Shown: one piece after another, positions 43,344 to 52,971 of the stretch
How the letters are laid out: each line of letters begins with the position of its first letter
Numbering within the stretch: position 1 is the stretch's first letter
From: Erythrobacter sp. YT30
Lineage (GTDB): Bacteria; Pseudomonadota; Alphaproteobacteria; Sphingomonadales; Sphingomonadaceae
Length of the DNA stretch: 64,000 bases
Assembly: GCF_001542875.1 (NCBI RefSeq)
Contig: NZ_LMAF01000003.1
Span: 271,647-335,646, forward strand
Direction: 5' to 3'
Position numbers and translations under genes: made by a program
Notes under the pieces: model-generated
What the model saw: only the letters and a program-made list of their open reading frames with translations
Databases searched by the model: none
What the model was told of the DNA's origin: nothing

Positions 43344-44470
43344 GCGCACCCTTGCGCATTCTTCATTGCCAATCGACTTTTTCCCCCGGCGGGAAAGAGC
43401 TTCGCACTGTCAAACTGATGAACGCTTTTGGAAAGGCGCTCAATCATAGGATCGTATCGGGTCAGCCTGAAGAGACGGGGGCTCGCGCGCTGATTGATCG
43501 CAAGGTGAAAGCGACTTTTCCGACTGATTTTCCCTCGCTCAAGGGATCACCCACTCCGGGCCGGCTCATCACTATTGCCAAGGCTTTGGCTGGCTATGAC
43601 CTCATCCTCACCTACAATTGGGGCGCGATGGATGTCGTGATGGCGCACACGGTTTTTGCGCAGAACTTGGGTCTTCCGCCGCTAATCCATCACGAGGACG
43701 GCTTTAACGAAGACGAAGCGGTCCAGCTGAAATCCAGCCGCAATTGGTATCGTCGAATTGCGCTTTGGCGGACACAGCGGTTGGTCGTGCCCAGCCGGGT
43801 GCTCGAGAGAATTGCGTTGGACACCTGGAAACAACCGCGTGAGCGTGTTCGGCGCATCGATAACGGCATTGATGTCGCGGCTTTTGCGAATAAGCCCAAT
43901 CCCAACGCTCTGAGGGTTGTCAAACGCGATGGCGAACGTTGGGTCGGGACACTCGCGGGCCTGCGCGCAGTGAAGCAATTGCCCATGCTGGTGCAAGCGA
44001 TGACGCATCTGCCGGACAATTGGCATTTGGTGATCCTTGGCGATGGTCCTGAAAAGGAGGCAATCCTTGAAGCAGCGCGCCAAGCAGAAATCGCGCACCG
44101 CGTTCATTTACCCGGCGCGATCAAGGATCCCGCCAATGTTATCGGCTTGTTCGATATCTTCGCTTTGTCGTCAAAATCAGAGCAATTCCCGATCTCCGTG
44201 GTGGAGGCGATGGCAGCTGGTCTTCCGGTTGCTGCGCCCAATGTGGGCGATATCGCGACGATGGTTTCATCCTCAAACGCGCCCTTTATCGCGCGGCCAA
44301 ACACGGCTGAAACCTTGGGGCAGTCCCTCAAAGAACTGGCACAAAACCCTGAATTGCGTGCAAAAATTGGTGCTGAAAACCGGTCGAAAGCAGCGGCCCA
44401 CTATAATGAGGCGACCATGATAGAGGCTTATCGCTCACTTTACAGCGATGTGATGGGCAAACCATTCTGA
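43340..44470 (+). CDS. glycosyltransferase family 4 protein
   Basis: A 376-aa GT-B fold protein. The N-terminal domain begins RILHCQSTFSPGGKELRTVKLM. The donor-binding domain contains VGTLAGLRAVKQL, HLVILGDGPEKEAI, and the EX7E-type block ALSSKSEQFPISVVEAMAAGLPVAA. Such enzymes build lipopolysaccharide, exopolysaccharide or glycolipids; the sugar and acceptor are not readable. Overlap with the hydrolase gene suggests coupled expression. Confidence 0.9.
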   Translation: MSAPLRILHCQSTFSPGGKELRTVKLMNAFGKALNHRIVSGQPEETGARALIDRKVKATFPTDFPSLKGSPTPGRLITIAKALAGYDLILTYNWGAMDVVMAHTVFAQNLGLPPLIHHEDGFNEDEAVQLKSSRNWYRRIALWRTQRLVVPSRVLERIALDTWKQPRERVRRIDNGIDVAAFANKPNPNALRVVKRDGERWVGTLAGLRAVKQLPMLVQAMTHLPDNWHLVILGDGPEKEAILEAARQAEIAHRVHLPGAIKDPANVIGLFDIFALSSKSEQFPISVVEAMAAGLPVAAPNVGDIATMVSSSNAPFIARPNTAETLGQSLKELAQNPELRAKIGAENRSKAAAHYNEATMIEAYRSLYSDVMGKPF

Positions 44471-44653
44471 ACGGCGAAATGACTTTGCGCTTCATCCAAC
44501 GTTAAACCGCAACTTGCGACCACGCTTTCAATACAAGGTAAACGGGCTGCGCTAACATGGCCGGTGAAGGCTTCCTCACTGGCATTGCGCAGCTCTTGTG
44601 AGCCGCCTAAAGAGCCGCGCTAACAAACCCAATTGACGAAGGATAAGAGCCTC

Positions 44654-45475
44654 GTGGCGCTCAAGCCTAACGACCCAAACGCGACCTCGGACACGCCTGC
44701 ACCGCAGCCGGGCAAACCGTCTGCAGAAGATGAAGTGATCATCCGCGAAATCGATGAAGCCGTGCGCAAGGAAGACGCGGCGCAATTCGTGCAGAAATAC
44801 GGTGTGATGATCGGCGCGGTTATCGGCGTTCTGCTGCTCGGCCTTGGCGGGTATCTGTTCTGGGACAGCCAGAATGAAAGCCGTCTTGAAGGGCAATCGG
44901 AAACTCTGGTTGAAGCGCTGGACGCGGTGCAGGGTGGCGATCTTGCCGGTGCCGATGAAAAGGTAACGCCGCTTCTCTCAAGCGATGAGGCAGGCGTTCG
45001 AACAGCTGCGCGAATGCTTCAGGCTGGTACGGCGCTGGAACAGGGCGACACGGCAAAGGCAGCTGAGATTTACGGGCAGATCGTTGCCGATGCCGATGCG
45101 CCAGCGGCCCTTCGCGATCTCGCCTTGATCCGCGAAGTCAGCGCGACTTTCGATGATAGCGATCCAGCCGAAGTGATCCAGAAACTTGAAGGTCTAACCC
45201 AGCCAGACAACGCCTTCTTTGGCAGTGCGGCTGAACTTACAGCCATCGCTCACCTCGAAGCGGGCAACAATGCAGAAGCGGGCGCCTTGTTCGCTCAGAT
45301 TTCCAAGGACGAGGACTTGCCCGAAACGCTGCGTTCGCGCGCGCGCCAAATGGCTGGGCTGCTCGGCGTCGATGCGATTGATGATGTCGAAAAGCTGCTG
45401 GAGGATGAAGGTGTTGTTCTGGAAGAGGACACGCCTGCAATTGATAATGAAACTGCGGGGGCTGCCGGGCAATAA
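44654..45475 (+). CDS. YfgM-like TPR membrane protein
   Basis: A 273-aa protein with an acidic cytosolic N-terminus, one transmembrane helix (about 50-69, MIGAVIGVLLLGLGGYLFW) and a periplasmic helical domain of TPR type (AARMLQAGTALEQGDTAKAAEIY, AELTAIAHLEAGNNAEAGALFAQI). It resembles YfgM, an ancillary SecYEG/periplasmic chaperone partner often next to bamB, as here. The GTG at 44654 has an AAGGAT ribosome site and gives the family's MALKPN-type start; a TTG at 44633 is less likely. Confidence 0.83.
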   Translation: MALKPNDPNATSDTPAPQPGKPSAEDEVIIREIDEAVRKEDAAQFVQKYGVMIGAVIGVLLLGLGGYLFWDSQNESRLEGQSETLVEALDAVQGGDLAGADEKVTPLLSSDEAGVRTAARMLQAGTALEQGDTAKAAEIYGQIVADADAPAALRDLALIREVSATFDDSDPAEVIQKLEGLTQPDNAFFGSAAELTAIAHLEAGNNAEAGALFAQISKDEDLPETLRSRARQMAGLLGVDAIDDVEKLLEDEGVVLEEDTPAIDNETAGAAGQ

Positions 45476-45518
45476 TGCGCCTGACAGAGCAGTTGAGAGA
45501 GATTTGGACGAGTTGAAT

Positions 45519-46847
45519 ATGAAATATCTGAAGCCAACCAAGGGCGCGCTGATTGCGGGCGGAATGGCCGCTTTGTTGACCGCTTGCGCAGGCGATAAAC
45601 GGACCACGCCAACAGTGGGTGAGCGCATGCCGATCCTATCGCGGATTGAAAGCGGCGCTGTGGTCGATCCTGCCCTGGCGAGCGTCAGCGTCGTCCTTCC
45701 ACCTCAGCGCACCAATGCTGAATGGGCGCAAGTCGGTGGCTCTGCCAGCAAATCCTATGGCCATCTGTCGCTTGCTGAAAACCCTACCAAGGTCTGGACG
45801 GCAAAGATTGCCGGAACCAACAATCGCGAGCGGCTCGCCGCAGCACCCGTTGTGGGAGGCGGAAAGGTCTTCGTTGAGGATACCGAAGGCGTGATCCATG
45901 CCTTTGACAAGGATACAGGTCGAGAAATCTGGCGCCGCGACGATGATGAGATGAGCGATGACATGCGCCCATCTGCCTTTGGCGGGGGGGTCAGCTACGA
46001 CAACGGCGTTGTCTACGCGACAAATGGCGCGGGCGAAGTGAAAGCAAAGAACGCGGAAACAGGTGAACGGATTTGGAAAGTGAAGCCGTCGGGCCCGCTG
46101 CGCGGTTCGCCGACGGTCGCTTTCGGCCAGGTCTATGTGATGACGCAGGACAACCAGATCATCTCGCTCAACGCATCAGATGGCGAATTGCAATGGTCTG
46201 AGTCGGGATCAAGCGCGCAATCGGGCGTGTTTGGCGTGGCTGCTCCTGCCGCGGGCAACGGCACCGTTATTGCCGGCTATTCGAGCGGCGAGCTTTCAGC
46301 CTATCGCTACGAAAACGGACGCGCATTGTGGGCGGATGCTTTGGCGCGCACCAACATCTCGACGCAGGTTAGCTCACTTACCGATATTGATGCCGATCCG
46401 ATTATTGATGCCGGGCGCGTTTACGCGCTGGGGCAAGGTGGCCGCATGGCTGCCTATGAGCTGGTAACCGGTCAGCGGATCTGGGAATTGACCCTTGCGG
46501 GCATTTCCACTCCGGCGATTGCAGGCGAATGGATTTTCACACTCACCGATGACGCGCGCGTTCTTGCGATTGCGCGTTCAACCGGGCGAGTGCGCTGGAT
46601 CACGCAATTGCAGCAATTCCGTAACGAGAAAAAGCGCGAGCGGCCGATCTTCTGGACTGGCCCGGTGCTTGCCGGCAATCAATTGTGGGTTGCGAGTTCG
46701 CGTGGAGAAATCTGGCGTCTGAGCACGGGCGAAGGGTCGGCACAGATGTTTGCCGATATCAAGCAGCCTGTCAGCCTTGCTCCGGTCGTGGCGGACAATA
46801 TGCTCTATATTCTTGATGATAGCGGCACGATCCACGCGTTTAAGTAA
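45519..46847 (+). CDS. bamB: outer membrane assembly lipoprotein BamB
   Basis: A 442-aa precursor with lipobox (MAALLTACAGD) and an eight-bladed PQQ-type beta propeller. Blade motifs repeat as VYVMTQDNQIISLNASDGELQW, VYATNGAGEVKAKNAETGERIWK and LYILDDSGTIHAF. BamB is part of the BAM complex that inserts outer membrane proteins. It starts 43 bp after the YfgM-like gene, the usual neighbour. Confidence 0.93.
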   Translation: MKYLKPTKGALIAGGMAALLTACAGDKRTTPTVGERMPILSRIESGAVVDPALASVSVVLPPQRTNAEWAQVGGSASKSYGHLSLAENPTKVWTAKIAGTNNRERLAAAPVVGGGKVFVEDTEGVIHAFDKDTGREIWRRDDDEMSDDMRPSAFGGGVSYDNGVVYATNGAGEVKAKNAETGERIWKVKPSGPLRGSPTVAFGQVYVMTQDNQIISLNASDGELQWSESGSSAQSGVFGVAAPAAGNGTVIAGYSSGELSAYRYENGRALWADALARTNISTQVSSLTDIDADPIIDAGRVYALGQGGRMAAYELVTGQRIWELTLAGISTPAIAGEWIFTLTDDARVLAIARSTGRVRWITQLQQFRNEKKRERPIFWTGPVLAGNQLWVASSRGEIWRLSTGEGSAQMFADIKQPVSLAPVVADNMLYILDDSGTIHAFK

Positions 46848-46925
46848 CGTGTTAGCGCTGGATTTCAGTGCACACCAAACGCGGTAATCGCAGCATTAAC
46901 GCTTTCCTGCTAAGGTGGCGCTCTG

Positions 46926-48305
46926 ATGTCTGAGCCTTCTTCCCCTACAGAAGCAAAAGCTGCTGCGATGCCGCAAAGCGATGTATCGCCGGCGGTGGGC
47001 TTTGTCGGGCTTGCAGGGCTGATAATCTGGATCATCTTCTGCCGGAATTTTCCCGCGATTGCAGGTGCATTCGGAGTGGATGGCGTTGGCGTCATGTCGG
47101 GGCCGCACGCCGCGCTCACCGCTATGCTGTTTACGGCAGGGCCCATGGCTGCATGGTCTGTGCTGGTCGACAAAGTGCACCTCAACCCGTCAACAGGGCT
47201 CGATTGGAGCCTTAAACGCTCAAAAGCGGAGATTATTCCGTTCGCCATCGTCAAGATTGGCGGGTTGTGGGCGACATGGGCGGTGCTTGCAGGGCTCTAT
47301 TTCTTGTGTCGCTGGTATTGGGACGGCAATTACCTGTTTGCGATGAAAGTGCTGGGCACCGCAGTCATCCCGATGATTGTGCTGAGTGTGCCCTACGTCA
47401 TTTGGCTCGATCGCTACATGAAAGAGCCGCGCGATCACACCTGGCACTTCGGCGCGATGTTGATCGGGCGTGAGGGATGGGACGCTGATCAGGTCAAAAA
47501 GCACTGGCGAGCGTGGATCATCAAAGGCTTTTTCGGCGCATTCATGATCTCGATCCTGCCGCCCGGTTTTGCCGAAGTGGTCGAGGCGCGGCCGATCGAT
47601 TTCCTTACCAATCCGGTGCTGATGGGCGGTGTGCTTATCGCGCTTCTGTTCGTGATTGACGTGCAGATCGGAACCGTCGGATATCTTTTCACCCTCCGCC
47701 CGCTTGATGCGCATATCCGATCCGGCAATCCGTTTGTTGCGGGCTGGTTGGCGGCGCTGCTGTGTTACCCGCCGTTTGTATGGGGCTTGATTGGCAACAA
47801 CAATCAGGTGCTTAGCTACGAAAGCAACATCGCGAAATGGGATTACTGGCTTGCCGGAAGCGATACGGTCTTGTGGATGTGGGCAGCGTGGCTGGTTTTT
47901 CTCACCGCTATCTATGCGTGGGCGACAGTCGCCTTTGGCATTCGCTTTTCAAACCTCACCTATCGCGGGATTATCACGCACGGTCCGTTTCGCTACACGC
48001 GGCATCCGGCCTATCTGTCGAAAAACCTGTTCTGGTGGTTTTCAGCGATGCCGTTTCTCGTCACCAGCGGCTCTGCCGTCGATGCCATCCGCAACACGTT
48101 CTTCCTGCTCATAGTCAACGCGATCTATTACTGGCGTGCCCGCACGGAAGAAGCGCATCTGCTCGCCGAGGATCAGAAATACCGCGAATATTTCGATTGG
48201 ATGGAAGAGAACGGCGTTATCACAGCGCGGCTCGCGCAGATAAAACGGAGGATTCTGGGACGGGGCAACGGGCGCTCGGCTGAATCGCTTCACCCGGCTG
48301 AATAA
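46926..48305 (+). CDS. ICMT-like membrane methyltransferase with long N-terminal membrane domain
   Basis: A 459-aa polytopic protein. Its last third matches isoprenylcysteine/phospholipid carboxyl methyltransferases: THGPFRYTRHPAYLSKNLFW (RHPAY at 359-363) and, about 50 residues later, RARTEEAHLLAED, which bind SAM. The first 340 residues add roughly seven hydrophobic segments not needed by the standard family. Substrate unknown; lipid or quinone-like methylation is possible. It starts 78 bp after bamB. Confidence 0.8.
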   Translation: MSEPSSPTEAKAAAMPQSDVSPAVGFVGLAGLIIWIIFCRNFPAIAGAFGVDGVGVMSGPHAALTAMLFTAGPMAAWSVLVDKVHLNPSTGLDWSLKRSKAEIIPFAIVKIGGLWATWAVLAGLYFLCRWYWDGNYLFAMKVLGTAVIPMIVLSVPYVIWLDRYMKEPRDHTWHFGAMLIGREGWDADQVKKHWRAWIIKGFFGAFMISILPPGFAEVVEARPIDFLTNPVLMGGVLIALLFVIDVQIGTVGYLFTLRPLDAHIRSGNPFVAGWLAALLCYPPFVWGLIGNNNQVLSYESNIAKWDYWLAGSDTVLWMWAAWLVFLTAIYAWATVAFGIRFSNLTYRGIITHGPFRYTRHPAYLSKNLFWWFSAMPFLVTSGSAVDAIRNTFFLLIVNAIYYWRARTEEAHLLAEDQKYREYFDWMEENGVITARLAQIKRRILGRGNGRSAESLHPAE

Positions 48306-48313
48306 CTTGCCGA

Positions 48314-48616
48314 TTACGGCAGCGGTGAGCCATCATCTGCTTGATGCTTGGCCACCTCTATGACGTTGATGTCAAGGTCGCTCAAAGCTGCTTGAAACTC
48401 CGCCATGTGCGGCGTTTGAAAATGAAAAGCCAAGGCTGCATCATCCACAAACTTTTCGGTGATGTGCAAGAGCGTTGGATCAAGAACATCCTGAGCATAC
48501 GAGTAGTGCAGGCAGCCTTCCTCGGCTCTCGATGCCGTGATCATCTTGGTGAGCGCATCGCGCCCTGCATCCAATGCGTCGCTGCCAAGTTTCGCTGTTC
48601 CAGTAACGATCAGCAC
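48314..48616 (-). CDS. putative quinol monooxygenase (ABM domain)
   Basis: A 100-aa dimeric alpha+beta-barrel protein of the antibiotic biosynthesis monooxygenase family: RDALTKMITASRAEEGCLHYSYAQDV, then EKFVDDAALAFHFQTPHM. YgiN-type members act on quinols. The GTG start has a good GGAGGG ribosome site. It sits 17 bp downstream of gshA on the same strand. Confidence 0.85.
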   Translation of the reverse strand: MLIVTGTAKLGSDALDAGRDALTKMITASRAEEGCLHYSYAQDVLDPTLLHITEKFVDDAALAFHFQTPHMAEFQAALSDLDINVIEVAKHQADDGSPLP

Positions 48617-48633
48617 GATCCCATTCCCTCCAT

Positions 48634-50007
48634 TTAGAACGAATATTTATAGACGTGGCTGACGTCTCCGGCCCAATCGCCATGGTAGGCATCAAGCAGG
48701 CGCTGGGCGGGGACCTTGCCGGTCTTCACGATCTCATCCAGCGTTTCGAGATAGCCCGTTTCATTGTCGCCGCTGGCATTTAGCATTGCGCGCGAGGCAA
48801 GCCCTGACCGCGCGATTTCGAGCACTTCTTTCCCGAGATCCTGCATCGTGCCGCTGCCGCCCGGAAGCGGCGCATCAAGCGCTAGTTTGGGCGCATCGCC
48901 ACGCAGTTTCTCGCGCTCTTCCATCGACCAGTCCTTGACCAGTTGCCACGCAGCATCAAGCGCGCCCTGATCATAAAGCAAGCCAACCCAAAGGGCAGGC
49001 AGCGCGCAAATTCGGCTCCACGGACCGCCATCAGCGCCGCGCATTTCGAGAAAGCTTTTAAGTCGCACTTCGGGAAACGCGGTTGAGAGGTGATCCCACC
49101 AATCGCTTGCTGTTGGACGTTCGCCGGGCAGGGCGGGCAGTTCGCCTTTCAGAAAATCCCGGAAGGATTGGCCTGCCGCATCGATGTATTTCCCGTCGCG
49201 GAACACAAAATACATCGGCACATCCAGCATGTATTCGGCCCAACGCTCATAGCCAAAGCCATCCTCGAAAACGAACGGCAGCATGCCAGTGCGATGGGGA
49301 TCGGTGTCTGACCAGATGTGGCTGCGGTAAGATAGGTATCCGTTGGGCTTGCCCTCGGTAAATGGCGAATTGGCAAACAACGCGGTCGCCAGCGGTTGCA
49401 GCGCCAAGCCGACACGGAATTTCTGCACCATGTCGGCTTCGGAGGAGTAATCGAGATTGACCTGAATGGTGCATGTCCGAAGCATCATATCAAGGCCAAG
49501 ATTGCCGACCTTGGGCATGTGCTCCATCATGATTTTGTAGCGACCCTTGGGCATTATCGGCAGTTCATCGCGGGTCTTATCGGGCCACATGCCAAGGCCC
49601 AGGTAGCCCACGCCGCACTTCTCACCGATCTCTTTGACCTGCGCCAAGTGCCTGCCTGTTTCATTGCAGGTTTCGTGCAAGGTTTCGAGCGGAGCGCCGG
49701 AAAGTTCGAGCTGGCCTGCCGGTTCGAGGCTGACAGTCCCGTCACCGCCTTTCATCGCGATGATCTTGCCGTTTTCCTCAATTGGCTCCCAGCCAAATTC
49801 GCGAAGATTCATCAAAAGATCGCGAATGCCGCATGGTTCATCATAGGATGGCGCGCGGTGATCAGAGCGCTTGTAGACGAGTTTTTCGTGTTCGGTGCCG
49901 ATGCGCCAATCGGCCTTGGGTTTTTCGCCGCCGATCATGGGAGCAACCAATTGGTCGATCCCTTCGATGACAGGCTCGTCAGCGCTGGATGCTTCGCGTG
50001 TGCTCAT
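48634..50007 (-). CDS. gshA: glutamate-cysteine ligase, plant/alphaproteobacterial type
   Basis: A 457-aa enzyme of the GCS2 (plant-like) class, which makes gamma-glutamylcysteine. Key blocks: WRIGTEHEKLVYKR, AMKGGDGTVSLEPAGQLELSGAP (metal/ATP Glu residues) and TIQVNLDYSSEADMVQKFRV, then RSHIWSDTDPHRTGM. The type differs from E. coli GshA and is usual for alphaproteobacteria. Followed by the monooxygenase-like gene; rsmE lies 105 bp upstream. Confidence 0.95.
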   Translation of the reverse strand: MSTREASSADEPVIEGIDQLVAPMIGGEKPKADWRIGTEHEKLVYKRSDHRAPSYDEPCGIRDLLMNLREFGWEPIEENGKIIAMKGGDGTVSLEPAGQLELSGAPLETLHETCNETGRHLAQVKEIGEKCGVGYLGLGMWPDKTRDELPIMPKGRYKIMMEHMPKVGNLGLDMMLRTCTIQVNLDYSSEADMVQKFRVGLALQPLATALFANSPFTEGKPNGYLSYRSHIWSDTDPHRTGMLPFVFEDGFGYERWAEYMLDVPMYFVFRDGKYIDAAGQSFRDFLKGELPALPGERPTASDWWDHLSTAFPEVRLKSFLEMRGADGGPWSRICALPALWVGLLYDQGALDAAWQLVKDWSMEEREKLRGDAPKLALDAPLPGGSGTMQDLGKEVLEIARSGLASRAMLNASGDNETGYLETLDEIVKTGKVPAQRLLDAYHGDWAGDVSHVYKYSF

Positions 50008-50111
50008 GGGGAGGCCCCTCTTTCACAAGTTGCCCTATAAAACTGATTTGGCTGAGGGAAGTGTAATCTGCATTTGACAGGGCAAAGTCACTCTTGTGCG
50101 GGTGGATCGCT

Positions 50112-50855
50112 TTACCAGTCACCATTGCGCGCCATCCAGACGGAAAGCGCGGTGATTGCAGCGGTTTCGCCGCGCAAAATTCGCGGACCGAGGGAGAGCG
50201 GGCGAGCCAGAGGATGCGCGCGGATTGCGGCGCGTTCCTCATCGTCAAAACCGCCCTCCGGGCCGATCAGAATAGCGGCTGCCCCTTTGTTTTCCGCGAA
50301 CGCTTCATCCATGCTTTCCGACCCTTGCTCATCGGCAAAGAACAGCGCGCGATCAGTTGGCCAGTCGCGCAGCAGTGCCTCCAATTTTATGGGGGAGGCA
50401 AGTTCGGGCAAGGCCGTGCGTGCGCATTGTTCAGCCGCTTCAGTGGTGATGGTGCGCGCTCGATCGAGATTGAGCTTATCCGCGACGCATCGCCTCGTGA
50501 TCACCGGTTGAATGCGCGCTGCGCCAAGCTCTGTCGCCTTTTCAAGCACCAGATCGAAGCGGTCCTTTTTTAGTAGGGCAGGGCACAGCCATAGATCCGG
50601 CACGCTTTCGCGCGGGCGCAAATGCTCTGCGATTTCGAGCCTCACGCTGCGTTTCCCAGCATCGCCCACGCGCGCGGCCCATTCGCCTGTTATGTTGTCG
50701 CACAGGATTACGATGTCGCCTTCGCGCACGCGCATGACTTTGGACAGATAGTGAGCTTGCTGGCCATCAATCATGACTTGCGTTTCCGCTTCCAGCTTCT
50801 GCTCCACAAACAGACGGGGAGCGCTCTTGGGCGGCCAGGCAGGAGTGGCGGGCAT
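50112..50855 (-). CDS. rsmE: 16S rRNA m3U1498 methyltransferase
   Basis: A 247-aa SPOUT-class enzyme. The N-terminal PUA-like part contains HYLSKVMRVREGDIVILCD, and the SPOUT knot is in IGPEGGFDDEERAAIRA and SLGPRILRGETAAITALS, which bind SAM. It modifies U1498 of 16S rRNA. Divergent from ubiA. Confidence 0.94.
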   Translation of the reverse strand: MPATPAWPPKSAPRLFVEQKLEAETQVMIDGQQAHYLSKVMRVREGDIVILCDNITGEWAARVGDAGKRSVRLEIAEHLRPRESVPDLWLCPALLKKDRFDLVLEKATELGAARIQPVITRRCVADKLNLDRARTITTEAAEQCARTALPELASPIKLEALLRDWPTDRALFFADEQGSESMDEAFAENKGAAAILIGPEGGFDDEERAAIRAHPLARPLSLGPRILRGETAAITALSVWMARNGDW

Positions 50856-50895
50856 GGCTTTCCCCTAAGCGCTGAGACGGCTAGGGAGCAAGCCC

Positions 50896-51813
50896 ATGAA
50901 CCCATCGTCTGAAACCGTCGTCCCTGACAGCGAACATCGCGGGCTCATCCAGCGACTGCCGCAATTGCCGCGAGATCTGGCGCAACTGGCACGGTTTGAT
51001 CGGCCTATTGGCTGGTGGCTGCTGTTTTGGCCCTGTGTTTTCGGCGTGTGGCTTGCCGGCGCTGGCTTTCAGTTCGCTCTGCTGGGTTGGCTGCTCGTAG
51101 GCGCGATTGCGATGCGCGGGGCAGGGTGCGTTTACAACGATATCGTCGATGCTGATCTCGACAAAAAAGTGGCGCGCACCGCTGCGCGCCCTGTTGCAAG
51201 CGGGCGCGTATCGAAAAAGCTCGCCTGGGGTTGGCTGCTGGCGCTGTGCCTGATCGGCCTGGTTGTCCTTCTGCAGTTGAGGCTTGAGGCGCAATTGGTT
51301 GCTCTTGCCAGCCTCGCACTTGTCGCTGCTTATCCGTTTATGAAACGCATCACATGGTGGCCGCAAGCTTGGCTGGGCATGGTCTTCAACTGGGGATTGC
51401 TGGTCGGATGGACGCAACTGCGCTGGGATAATTGGGAAGTGCTCGCCTGCCTTTATGCAGGCTGCATCTGCTGGGTGATTGGGTACGATACGATCTATGC
51501 CCTGCAAGATCGCGAAGATGATGCGCTAGTCGGGATCAAATCATCCGCCCTGAGAATGGGCGCGAAAGTGCATGCGGGTGTAGGCGTGTTTTACGCTGCG
51601 ACAATCGCTCTTTGGAGCGCAGGCATCTGGCTCTATCGACCTGACCCTGCGGCCGTTCTCACACTATTGCCCGTTGCGCTGCATCTTTTGTGGCAGATTG
51701 CGACGCTCAACCCGTCAGATCCCGACAATCCGCTTGCCCGGTTCCGCTCCAATCGTTGGGCAGGCGCGTTGATGGCGGCGGCGTGCTTTATCGTCGGCAA
51801 TGCGGGGGCCTGA
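50896..51813 (+). CDS. ubiA: 4-hydroxybenzoate polyprenyltransferase
   Basis: A 305-aa UbiA-family membrane enzyme in ubiquinone synthesis. The first Asp motif is NDIVDADLDKKVARTAARP, the second IGYDTIYALQDREDDALVGI. About eight hydrophobic segments are visible. RPIGWWLLFWPCVFGVWLA is the usual N-terminal helix. The SRAP gene follows 6 bp later. Confidence 0.94.
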   Translation: MNPSSETVVPDSEHRGLIQRLPQLPRDLAQLARFDRPIGWWLLFWPCVFGVWLAGAGFQFALLGWLLVGAIAMRGAGCVYNDIVDADLDKKVARTAARPVASGRVSKKLAWGWLLALCLIGLVVLLQLRLEAQLVALASLALVAAYPFMKRITWWPQAWLGMVFNWGLLVGWTQLRWDNWEVLACLYAGCICWVIGYDTIYALQDREDDALVGIKSSALRMGAKVHAGVGVFYAATIALWSAGIWLYRPDPAAVLTLLPVALHLLWQIATLNPSDPDNPLARFRSNRWAGALMAAACFIVGNAGA

Positions 51814-51819
51814 CAAAGC

Positions 51820-52449
51820 ATGTGCAATCTTTACCGCATGACCAAGAGCAAGGATGAGGTCGCCAAATGGTTTGACGCGATCGAAACCTTGGGCGGGGCT
51901 AATTTCGCTGACGAGATCTATCCCGGCTATCCAGGGCTTGTCGTGGCAGGCGGCGAAGTGCGCCAGATGACCTGGGGCTTTCCGCTGGTCATGAAAGGCA
52001 AAAACGGTCAGCCGCTCAAGCCAAAGCCCGTCAACAACGCGCGCACTGACAAGCTCGACAGTTTCTTCTGGCGCTACTCGTTCGAAGAGCGCCGTTGCCT
52101 GATTCCGGTCAGCGCCTGGGCAGAAGCGCAAGGGCCAAAAGGGGCAAAGACCCGCACCTGGATGAGCCTGCCCGATCAATCGCTTTTCGCGGTCGCGGGA
52201 GTATGGCGCGAAAGCGACGAGTTCGGGCTGTGCTATTCAATGGTGATGACAGATAGCGCGGGCTCGGCCAGCGCCGACATCCACAGCCGCATGCCGGTGC
52301 TTTTGAGTCAGGCCGATTACGATGGGTGGCTATCGGGATCGCCCGATGAAGCGAAGGCTCTTTGCACAGCGTGGAAGGGCGACATCACAATCGATGCAAC
52401 CGATGAGAGTTGGACACGTGGGAAGGTGAGCCAGGCATCACTCTTTTGA
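51820..52449 (+). CDS. SOS response-associated (SRAP/YedK) protein
   Basis: A 209-aa SRAP protein that cross-links to abasic sites in single-stranded DNA. Catalytic Cys2 (MCNLYRM), Asn/Arg in NNARTDKL, the Glu in IPVSAWAEAQ (where HMCES has YEW) and the His in IHSRMPVLL are all present. Overlapping in function with DNA-protein cross-link repair. Only 6 bp separates it from ubiA. Confidence 0.92.
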   Translation: MCNLYRMTKSKDEVAKWFDAIETLGGANFADEIYPGYPGLVVAGGEVRQMTWGFPLVMKGKNGQPLKPKPVNNARTDKLDSFFWRYSFEERRCLIPVSAWAEAQGPKGAKTRTWMSLPDQSLFAVAGVWRESDEFGLCYSMVMTDSAGSASADIHSRMPVLLSQADYDGWLSGSPDEAKALCTAWKGDITIDATDESWTRGKVSQASLF

Positions 52450-52498
52450 TCGGGGCGCTGCGGCGGTTCAAAGAGCGGGTCGCGAGGCATGATCTTAT

Positions 52499-52891
52499 TC
52501 ATGCGGCCTCTCCCGCGTAAGAGACGATTTCAAACTCAATCCCGTCCCAGTCGAAGAAGTAAAAGCGCTCGCCCGGATCATAATCATCGTGACCAAATGG
52601 CTTGAGGCCAGCCTTCGACACTGCCTTTTCTGCCTCGTTCAGATCATCAACGAGAAGGCCGATGTGGTTCAAAGGTTGGCCCTTGGAGTAATCTCCCGCA
52701 ACTTTTTCGCTGGTATAGAGCGCAAGATATGCGGCGCCGTTGCCGGGCGCACCGACATGCACGGTGTCGCCTCCAAATTGTGATTTTCCCCGCCAGCGCT
52801 CTTCCCATCCGCACAGCGCCTTGAACAAGTCGGCGCTGCGATCTGGGTCAGTGACAGAGAGGTTGGCGTGTTCCAGAATTGCGCTTGGCAT
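52499..52891 (-). CDS. VOC/glyoxalase-family protein next to soxR
   Basis: A 130-aa single VOC domain protein: EHANLSVTDPDRSADLFKALCGW, LNHIGLLVDDLNEAEKAV and FYFFDWDGIEFEIVSY. Metal-ligand positions His (EHANL), His (NHIGL) and Glu (EFEIVSY) are present. The ATG at 52891 has a GAAGGAGC ribosome site. It is divergent from soxR, and a SoxR box lies between the two genes, oriented with a TTGACC -35 element towards this gene. It may be a redox-induced detoxifying enzyme (inference). Confidence 0.85.
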   Translation of the reverse strand: MPSAILEHANLSVTDPDRSADLFKALCGWEERWRGKSQFGGDTVHVGAPGNGAAYLALYTSEKVAGDYSKGQPLNHIGLLVDDLNEAEKAVSKAGLKPFGHDDYDPGERFYFFDWDGIEFEIVSYAGEAA

Positions 52892-52971
52892 TGTGTCTGC
52901 TCCTTCGGGCTTGTTCGCGAAAGCCATCCAGCGGAGGGGTTCTGCGAATCATCTGTGAGAACACTGTGCAA

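Noticed and set aside
45219..45518. 100-codon upstream extension of bamB
   Set aside because: It runs through the YfgM-like gene in another frame. The lipobox and signal peptide begin at the ATG at 45519.
52317..52502. 60-codon minus-strand frame starting MNKIMPRDPLF near 52.5 kb
   Set aside because: Antisense to the SRAP gene, no ribosome site and no recognisable family.
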